A DNA stretch of 10,356 nucleotides, from the NCBI GenBank assembly GCA_001779455.1, contig MFKE01000013.1, positions 1 through 10,356 on the forward strand, given 5' to 3'. Source of the stretch: Candidatus Gottesmanbacteria bacterium RIFOXYB1_FULL_47_11 (lineage in GTDB: Bacteria > Patescibacteriota > Microgenomatia > UBA10105 > UBA927). Of this stretch, positions 5,823-10,356 are shown one piece after another; the first letter of the stretch is position 1, and each line of letters begins with the position of its first letter. The notes below the pieces were generated by a model that worked only from the letters and a program-made list of their open reading frames with translations, was not told the origin of the DNA and made no database searches. Both the position numbers and the translations under genes were made by a program.

Positions 5823-7102
5823 AATATCTTTCTCCCCGTCAAAATTTTACGGACGTCAAGCATTGCCGAATAGGTAGCCAGAATCCACAGCACCTCATTT
5901 TCTTTGACGGAATATATCCCGTTATGAACTGCCTCCGGAAGAGATGGAATAACCTGTATTTTATTTGCGGATATTTCTGCATATTTAAGCCGTAGTGCCA
6001 TATCGTACACCCGATCGCCGCTTACCAAATATCGGGAAAAGTCTTTGTAAAATTCAAAGTCTACGTCCCAAATCCACGATACATCTCTTCCGTCTGGAAT
6101 ACGGTCATTTAGTACAAATAGGACTGGCCCTTGATCGACGGATGCGGCGACTGTCCGGAGCGACTCATTAAATCCCGTAGGGTTTTTTGATAACAAAATT
6201 TTAACGCGGCGATTTTCAACTACAATATTTTCCATCCGACCGAATGCCGGGGTAAACGTGGACAACGCCTCACGGATATTCTGCTTCGGGATATCCAGAA
6301 CCTGTGCGGTGAGGGCTGCGGCTAGGGTATTGTATTTGTTGTAGACGCCTTCTACCGGACTCTCAAAATCTCCTGCAGTTACATCTTCCGTCGGCGGAAC
6401 GAATGAACACACGCCGCATGCCCACTTGCCCAAATGTGAAAAATAGACGCCGGCAAATGTGAGGCGCGCGCCGCAGTTGGGACAGTAAATCGTGTCGGTC
6501 GCATGCTGCATTTTAGGCAGGAAAAGTGAGGGGTCCTCCAGGCCATAATATTTCACTTTTGCGGCAAGCTTGGACCCGATAAAAGCAAGGTGCGGATCAT
6601 CGGCATTTACTATAACAGTAGTCTTCTCGTCGAGCGCACCCAGAGCCAACAGCCATTTTTCTGCAATCGTATCTACTTCGCCGTAGCGGTCAAGCTGGTC
6701 GCGGAATAAATTGGTAAGCACGAGTATCTCAGGCGTTACATCCTTAAGAATATTCGGAAGGGTTGCCTCATCAACTTCAAAAATTACGTACGGCGCGCGT
6801 TCGTCGGAAAGCAGAGTGCTAACCAGCCCGTTATCCAGATTTGCGCCGCTTGCATTGCGCACGACCCTGTGCCCGGCGTGTGTCAGTATGGTCTGAATCA
6901 TTTTCACCGTCGTCGTCTTGCCGTTGGTACCAGCAACAAGAACGAGATGAGGAATCCGCTCTGTCAGAAAGCGAAGTATCCGCGGCTGAATCCGCAGCGC
7001 TATTTCCCCCGGCCAGGTGGCTCCGGCTCCAAGCTTAAAAGCTTTACTGATAAACGAAGTAAATTTCCCAATAATTATCGCTAGCCGTGTACGAAGGCTC
7101 AT
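5819..7102 (-). CDS. murT: Lipid II isoglutaminyl synthase, Mur ligase subunit MurT
   Basis: MurT is a Mur-ligase-like ATPase that, with GatD, converts D-glutamate in lipid II to D-isoglutamine. At 427 residues it is close to the S. aureus protein (437). It has the P-loop AGTNGKTTT at 57-65, the Mur core motif FEVDEA at 108-113, and a Cys4 zinc ribbon inserted in the middle domain (C207-x2-C210 ... C229-x2-C232), which marks MurT among Mur ligases. The C-terminal domain (DUF1727) keeps NDRIPDGRDVSWIWDVDFE; D346 aligns with the MurT Asp that completes the GatD catalytic triad. The N-terminus is somewhat hydrophobic but I see no true transmembrane helix. It heads the murT-gatD-vanX-like run and appears to have its own promoter in the 31-base gap upstream. 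Confidence 0.96.
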   Translation of the reverse strand: MSLRTRLAIIIGKFTSFISKAFKLGAGATWPGEIALRIQPRILRFLTERIPHLVLVAGTNGKTTTVKMIQTILTHAGHRVVRNASGANLDNGLVSTLLSDERAPYVIFEVDEATLPNILKDVTPEILVLTNLFRDQLDRYGEVDTIAEKWLLALGALDEKTTVIVNADDPHLAFIGSKLAAKVKYYGLEDPSLFLPKMQHATDTIYCPNCGARLTFAGVYFSHLGKWACGVCSFVPPTEDVTAGDFESPVEGVYNKYNTLAAALTAQVLDIPKQNIREALSTFTPAFGRMENIVVENRRVKILLSKNPTGFNESLRTVAASVDQGPVLFVLNDRIPDGRDVSWIWDVDFEFYKDFSRYLVSGDRVYDMALRLKYAEISANKIQVIPSLPEAVHNGIYSVKENEVLWILATYSAMLDVRKILTGRKIL

Positions 7103-7109
7103 TATTTGT

Positions 7110-7126
7110 AATTATACTCTATAATT
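7110..7126. repeat. Inverted repeat carrying a TATAAT in each arm
   Basis: AATTATA-CTC-TATAATT is a perfect 7-base inverted repeat around a 3-base centre. Each arm holds a TATAAT, one per strand, pointing outward. The minus-strand copy fits murT; the plus-strand copy (7120-7125) would start a transcript near 7132, antisense to the JAMM-like gene. It could be a symmetric bidirectional promoter, an operator, or chance in AT-rich DNA. The stem is too AT-rich to act as a terminator. Confidence 0.6.
7111..7116 (-). promoter_or_regulatory. -10 box for murT, probably leaderless
   Basis: A perfect TATAAT lies on the minus strand at 7116-7111, with 8 bases between it and the murT ATG at 7102. Initiation at normal distance would fall at about 7104, leaving a leader of 0-2 bases. 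No good -35 is seen (TTATTA with an 18-base spacer is the best) and there is no TGn extension. The gap between murT and the next gene upstream leaves no room for a Shine-Dalgarno site, and none is visible. Confidence 0.5.
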
Positions 7127-7133
7127 TGGCGCT

Positions 7134-7775
7134 CTAATAATTACTAAAAAAGTGGTTTAACCGGTTTATCCGAAGAGAATGAATATTTAAACTATTTTCT
7201 GTTGCCCAATTCGGGTCTGGTAATCGATCAAAAGTATAGTAACCAAATCCAACTTCATTCCATTGTGCATATTTTCGTTTGCTAGATACTGCTCTTAATA
7301 TAAGACTTAATGGTAACTTAGCCGATTTATCCGTTTGAAAGATAAATGTCCCCCCATCATAGCTAAACACTGCAGTTATAAATGACGCACGGGGAATAGA
7401 TCGATTAAATCGGAAATCTTCGACTGATAACCGATCATCAAATCCTGGATGGACATGATAATCAAGAAGAGCTTTTTCTCCCAAAAAAATATCATAATTA
7501 GTGACAGGAATTTTTACACTGGTAGACGTACCTACTTCAATCGGGCTTTTTGTGATGATTCCATTTTTATACTTGATAAATTGGGCACGTTCTAATCCAT
7601 CGTTTCGTGTTAAAGATATTGCCCGGCTTGCATCACCTAAATATTCTATCGGAATATCTATAATCAACGGCAATTCTCGAAGTGCTGGATATCTTCTTGA
7701 TTCCAGACCAACCAAGTGGGAATACGCATTAAGTGCGTCGTTAGTACCCATAAATTCATTTCCATGTTCATTCAT
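7134..7775 (-). CDS. JAMM (JAB1/MPN)-motif putative metallopeptidase
   Basis: This is a 213-residue protein of no named family that I recognise. It carries the JAMM zinc-peptidase signature H-x-H-x7-S-x2-D exactly: H107-V-H109 (LDYHVHPG), seven residues, S117, two residues, D120. The general-base Glu expected 40-60 residues earlier is best matched by E63 (GLERAQFIKYKNG), with E80 (SPIEVG) as another candidate. There is no signal peptide or membrane segment, so a cytoplasmic enzyme is likely. JAMM proteins in bacteria cut isopeptide or peptide bonds or belong to RadC-like and effector families; which applies here cannot be told. The gene lies 19 bases after htpX and 31 before murT. By hand count its GC is about 37%, well below about 50% in the nearest htpX sequence, which suggests later acquisition. 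A TAAAAT at 7792-7787 could be its own -10. M9 (7751) is an alternative start. Confidence 0.72.
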   Translation of the reverse strand: MNEHGNEFMGTNDALNAYSHLVGLESRRYPALRELPLIIDIPIEYLGDASRAISLTRNDGLERAQFIKYKNGIITKSPIEVGTSTSVKIPVTNYDIFLGEKALLDYHVHPGFDDRLSVEDFRFNRSIPRASFITAVFSYDGGTFIFQTDKSAKLPLSLILRAVSSKRKYAQWNEVGFGYYTFDRLPDPNWATENSLNIHSLRINRLNHFFSNY

Positions 7776-7794
7776 AAATAATCTCTATTTTAAT

Positions 7795-8691
7795 TTACAT
7801 TGCCCGAAGAGTCCTGATACGTTCTTTAATTGGCGGATGTGTATCGAAGAGACCGGAAAACCAAGCGCCGAAATTTTTTCCCTTAAACGGGTTGGTAACA
7901 TATAAATGCGCAGTTGCGTTGGTTGCCGCCTCCAGTACTTCTTTATCTTTATGCAGTTTTTCCAGCGCCCGGGCAAGCCCCTCCGGATAACGGGTTAGGT
8001 ACGCGCCTGAGGCATCCGCCAAAAATTCCCGCCTGCGGGATACGGCAAGCTGGATGAGTGTGGCAACAATCGGTGATAACACGGCCAGAATAACGCCGAC
8101 AATGAGCAGCAATCCTCCGAGATTGTCATTCCGGTCCCGGTCGCGGTGACCGCCCCACCACAGGCTCCGCATAAACATATCGGCAAGAAATGCAACGGTA
8201 CCGGCAAGTACCGCAACGACTGCCATAAGCCGTGTGTCAAAATTTTTAATGTGTGAGAGTTCATGAGCTATAACTCCTTCCAGCTCCCTCCGTTCCAAAC
8301 GGTCAACGAGTCCGGTCGTTGCACACACAACTGCATGCTCCGGATCACGACCGGTCGCAAATGCATTCATCGCAGTGTCTTCTATAACATACAGCTTTGG
8401 TTTTGGAATTCCTGCGGCAAGGGCTAAATTCTCGGTAACGGTAAACAAATCAAAGTCACGTTTGCGGTCCGCGGGGCGAGCGCCGCTCATGGCAAGCACC
8501 ATGTCAGCGCCGTAATAATAACTGACAAAACTGGAAATTACGGAAAAAAGGACTGCAATCGCCATCCAGGAGTTTCCGTAGCCCAATGCATTACCCATCA
8601 CGTATGCGGCAAAAACGACAAACGCCACAAACCCCGCCATAAAGACATACGTTCGTGTAATATTTCCGCGAATCTGCGACGTTATTGTCAT
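7795..8691 (-). CDS. htpX: Membrane zinc metalloprotease HtpX
   Basis: HtpX is an inner-membrane M48 protease that degrades misfolded membrane proteins, with its active site on the cytoplasmic side. At 298 residues it has normal length. Two hydrophobic segments lie near the N-terminus (about 14-36 and 42-60), followed by the conserved ENLALAAGIPKPKLYVI and NAFATGRDPEHAVV blocks. The zinc motif is H143-E144-L-S-H147, with the third ligand E222 in RREFLADASG. Two more membrane segments lie at about 153-175 and 191-217. The C-terminus ends with FDTHPPIKERIRTLRAM, typical of the family. It overlaps lemA by 4 bases and has a Shine-Dalgarno site (AAGGTG at 8705-8700, 8 bases before the ATG). Pairing of htpX with lemA is common in bacteria. 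Confidence 0.97.
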   Translation of the reverse strand: MTITSQIRGNITRTYVFMAGFVAFVVFAAYVMGNALGYGNSWMAIAVLFSVISSFVSYYYGADMVLAMSGARPADRKRDFDLFTVTENLALAAGIPKPKLYVIEDTAMNAFATGRDPEHAVVCATTGLVDRLERRELEGVIAHELSHIKNFDTRLMAVVAVLAGTVAFLADMFMRSLWWGGHRDRDRNDNLGGLLLIVGVILAVLSPIVATLIQLAVSRRREFLADASGAYLTRYPEGLARALEKLHKDKEVLEAATNATAHLYVTNPFKGKNFGAWFSGLFDTHPPIKERIRTLRAM

Positions 8692-9242
8692 TCGAAGTTC
8701 ACCTTAACTGCTTTTCGCTCTTCTGCAGTTGCACCGAAGAATTCCTTTTCCGGAAACCCTAAGATCTCATTTACCAGTGTATTGGGAAATGTACGGATTT
8801 TCGTATTAAATTCCAGAACCGAACTGTTGAAATACTGGCGTGAGTAGGCAACCTTATCTTCCGTATCGGACAATTCCTTCTGCAGTTGTATAAAACTGTC
8901 GTTGGCCTTCAGCTGCGGATAGTTTTCAGCTATAGCCAGCAGTTTGCCAAGCGCTCCGGAGAGTGCATCACTGGCCTTGGCCTTCGCATCCAAAGATTTT
9001 GCTGAAAGCATAGATGCCCGTGCGCGTGTCACCGAATCCATGATTGTTTTTTCGTGTTTTGCGTATCCCTTCACCGTCTGCACGAGATTGGGGATAAGAT
9101 CTGCACGACGCTTTAGCTGGACGTCAATTTGACTCCATGCTTCTTCAATTTGAGTTTTTAGTGCGACTAATCCGTTATAGAGAGACCAAATATAGACGGC
9201 CAGAAGAAGGATTGCTCCACCCACAACATACAGCATATTCAT
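8688..9242 (-). CDS. lemA: LemA family membrane-anchored protein
   Basis: LemA proteins are small, membrane-anchored helical-bundle proteins of unclear molecular function, often encoded beside HtpX-type proteases. This one has 184 residues. It has a single N-terminal hydrophobic segment (about 4-22) with a short extracytoplasmic start, followed by the family signatures YNGLVALKTQIEEAWSQID and QLKRRADLIPNLV. Later come AENYPQLKAN, the TEDKVAYSRQYFN block and the end FPNTLVNEILGFPEKEFF. It follows polX by 1 base and has the best ribosome binding site of the window (AAGGAG at 9254-9249, 6 bases before the ATG), lying inside the end of polX. It overlaps htpX by 4 bases, so LemA and HtpX are probably made in step; a functional link is inferred from this. 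Confidence 0.95.
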   Translation of the reverse strand: MNMLYVVGGAILLLAVYIWSLYNGLVALKTQIEEAWSQIDVQLKRRADLIPNLVQTVKGYAKHEKTIMDSVTRARASMLSAKSLDAKAKASDALSGALGKLLAIAENYPQLKANDSFIQLQKELSDTEDKVAYSRQYFNSSVLEFNTKIRTFPNTLVNEILGFPEKEFFGATAEERKAVKVNFE

Positions 9243-9243
9243 A

Positions 9244-10356
9244 CTACGCTCCTTTCAATAACCATGATTTGAATTTATTATACGATAATGTATTGACAAT
9301 GTCATCTTTGGTTGCCCAGCCGCGGCGGGCCACGGATACACCGTATTGCATAAGATTCATATGGTCCGCAGCGTGCGAATCGGTATTTATGCAGAAGCGC
9401 AGTCCCGACTTTATCGCATCAAAGACAAGCGTGTCCGGCAGATCCAGCCGGTCGGGATAACTGTTGATTTCCAACGCAATGTCGTGGGTCTTACACGCAC
9501 GGAATACTTCCCCCCAGTCCGCATCAATCCCTTCCCGTTTGGACAAAAGCCGCCCTGTCGGATGTCCCAGTATCCGGACTTTCGGGTTGCTTTCAATGGC
9601 GCGGACAATTCTTTTGGTTACTATCCTGCGCTCCTGGGTAAAACTTGAATGTACGGAGGCAATAACTGCATCAACATATTCCAGTGCTGCGTCGGATAAT
9701 GCTAATTTCCCGTCGGGAAGGATATCCACCTCACACATGAGTACATATTTTACCCGTTTATGAGTCTTTTTCTCCCATGAGGAATATTGTTGTTCATAAT
9801 ATTCTTTTCTGCGCTTCATAATGGCAACTATTTGTTTTTCGCTGTGATTGGTTATACTCGGATTGTGATCGCTTAGCCCGATATACTCATAATGAAGCTC
9901 AGCCGCCCTGTCCAGAAGCGCGGTAAAGGAATCCATGCCCAGATCATGGGACGGTTCCAGATTATAGTCGGTATGCAGATGCACATCGCCCATGACGTCT
10001 TTGATGTCCACGAGTTTTGGCAAAGACCCACGGATGGCCGCCTGGATCTCCCCCTTGTCTTCGCGCAGCTCAGGAGGAATATACGGCAGACCCAGTGCGT
10101 TATAAAACGCCTCCTCCGTCGCGTACGTATCTATCTTGCCTGTCCGGACGTGCTTGATGCCGTATTCCGAAAGGGATAATCCCTTTGAGAGGGCGAACGA
10201 GCGGAGCGCAATATTGTGGTTCTTGCTTCCCGTAAAATACTGCAGCATGGCTCCGTACCGGCCGGATTTTTGCACACGCAGATCTACCTGACGTCCGTTA
10301 TGAAGCCGTAGCGATGCGCCGGTCGGACCCTCTTCGATAATCTCCTGATGGGGATA
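9244..10356 (-). CDS. polX: PolX family DNA polymerase/exonuclease, C-terminal part (partial)
   Basis: Family X DNA polymerase with a C-terminal PHP exonuclease domain, acting in gap-filling repair. The frame is open to the right edge, so 370 residues are visible and roughly 200 N-terminal residues (8-kDa domain, fingers, half of the palm) lie outside. Counting from the edge, GRQVDLRV holds the third palm aspartate (D25), then ALQYFTGSKNHNIALR-like sequence of the thumb follows (34-55). The PHP domain shows H126-x-H128 (GDVHLHTDY), D163-H164 (GLSDHNPS), E209, H236 (VHSSF), H265 (GHPTGR) and D326-x-H328 (NTDSHA), so all metal ligands are kept and 3'-5' exonuclease activity is expected. The first motif is followed by a longer loop (NLEPSHDLGMDS) than the short HTxYSDG form. 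GTG at 10275 is an internal Val, not a start. It is followed by lemA after one base. Confidence 0.93.
   Translation of the reverse strand, partial: YPHQEIIEEGPTGASLRLHNGRQVDLRVQKSGRYGAMLQYFTGSKNHNIALRSFALSKGLSLSEYGIKHVRTGKIDTYATEEAFYNALGLPYIPPELREDKGEIQAAIRGSLPKLVDIKDVMGDVHLHTDYNLEPSHDLGMDSFTALLDRAAELHYEYIGLSDHNPSITNHSEKQIVAIMKRRKEYYEQQYSSWEKKTHKRVKYVLMCEVDILPDGKLALSDAALEYVDAVIASVHSSFTQERRIVTKRIVRAIESNPKVRILGHPTGRLLSKREGIDADWGEVFRACKTHDIALEINSYPDRLDLPDTLVFDAIKSGLRFCINTDSHAADHMNLMQYGVSVARRGWATKDDIVNTLSYNKFKSWLLKGA

Noticed and set aside
7127..7170. Rho-independent terminator after the JAMM-like gene
   Set aside because: No GC-rich stem followed by a U-tract was found on the minus strand; the only inverted repeat nearby is the AT-only one at 7110-7126.
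551..7775. Possible CBASS-like pairing of a nucleotidyltransferase with a JAMM peptidase
   Set aside because: The two genes are 6 kb apart in different transcription units. No E1/E2-like gene and no effector gene is present. The nucleotidyltransferase-like protein is far shorter than CD-NTases.
7501..7905. Plus-strand open frame of 134 codons across the JAMM-like gene and htpX
   Set aside because: It runs antisense to two better-supported genes, spans their junction, and shows no domain. Its length follows from the AT-rich antisense context.
10273..10275. GTG at 10275 as start of a free-standing PHP protein
   Set aside because: The frame continues upstream to the window edge with PolX palm and thumb sequence (GRQVDLRV before the GTG), so this is an internal valine.

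Overview
This window looks like part of a chromosome from a Patescibacteria (Candidate Phyla Radiation) bacterium, possibly of the Microgenomates group. The assignment rests on recalled family flavour and on gene packing, not on a search. Genes abut or overlap by 4 bases almost everywhere, and both large non-coding gaps and RNA genes are absent. A gatCAB locus and a murT-gatD pair are present, and a bacterial PolX carries an active-looking PHP domain. TGA is used as a real stop (gatA, murT, lemA, the 95-aa gene), so this is genetic code 11 and not the TGA=Gly code of Gracilibacteria. Eleven of twelve genes lie on the minus strand.

The layout is described right to left, which is the direction of transcription. 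(1) 10356-7795 holds polX (only the C-terminal part is in the window), lemA and htpX, a tight run with Shine-Dalgarno sites and a 4-base overlap. (2) 7775-7134 is a small AT-rich gene whose product carries an exact JAMM-type metallopeptidase signature. (3) 7102-4436 is murT-gatD-vanX-like, a three-gene cell-wall operon. MurT and GatD together amidate the D-glutamate of lipid II, and the third gene is an M15D D-Ala-D-Ala dipeptidase. It appears to start from its own promoter and to give a leaderless murT message. (4) 4435-4148 is the only plus-strand gene, an unrecognised 95-aa protein. It has a perfect extended -10 box placed so that transcription would begin at its ATG. Its stop codon touches the stop codon of the vanX-like gene. 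(5) 4096-1 is gatC-gatA-gatB, a small nucleotidyltransferase-like gene, and the start of dnaE, spaced by -4 to +4 bases and read from a promoter that overlaps the plus-strand one.

Functionally the window combines transamidation of misacylated tRNA (GatCAB), peptidoglycan amidation and D-Ala-D-Ala turnover (MurT/GatD/VanX-like), replication and repair polymerases with PHP exonuclease domains (DnaE, PolX), and membrane protein quality control (LemA/HtpX). Two small enzymes of unknown role are embedded in these housekeeping runs: the nucleotidyltransferase-like protein and the JAMM-like protein. They are the least explained parts, together with the plus-strand gene and the symmetric promoter regions. 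No mobile element, CRISPR array, tRNA or rRNA was seen, and no stretch above about 40 bases lacks a gene.
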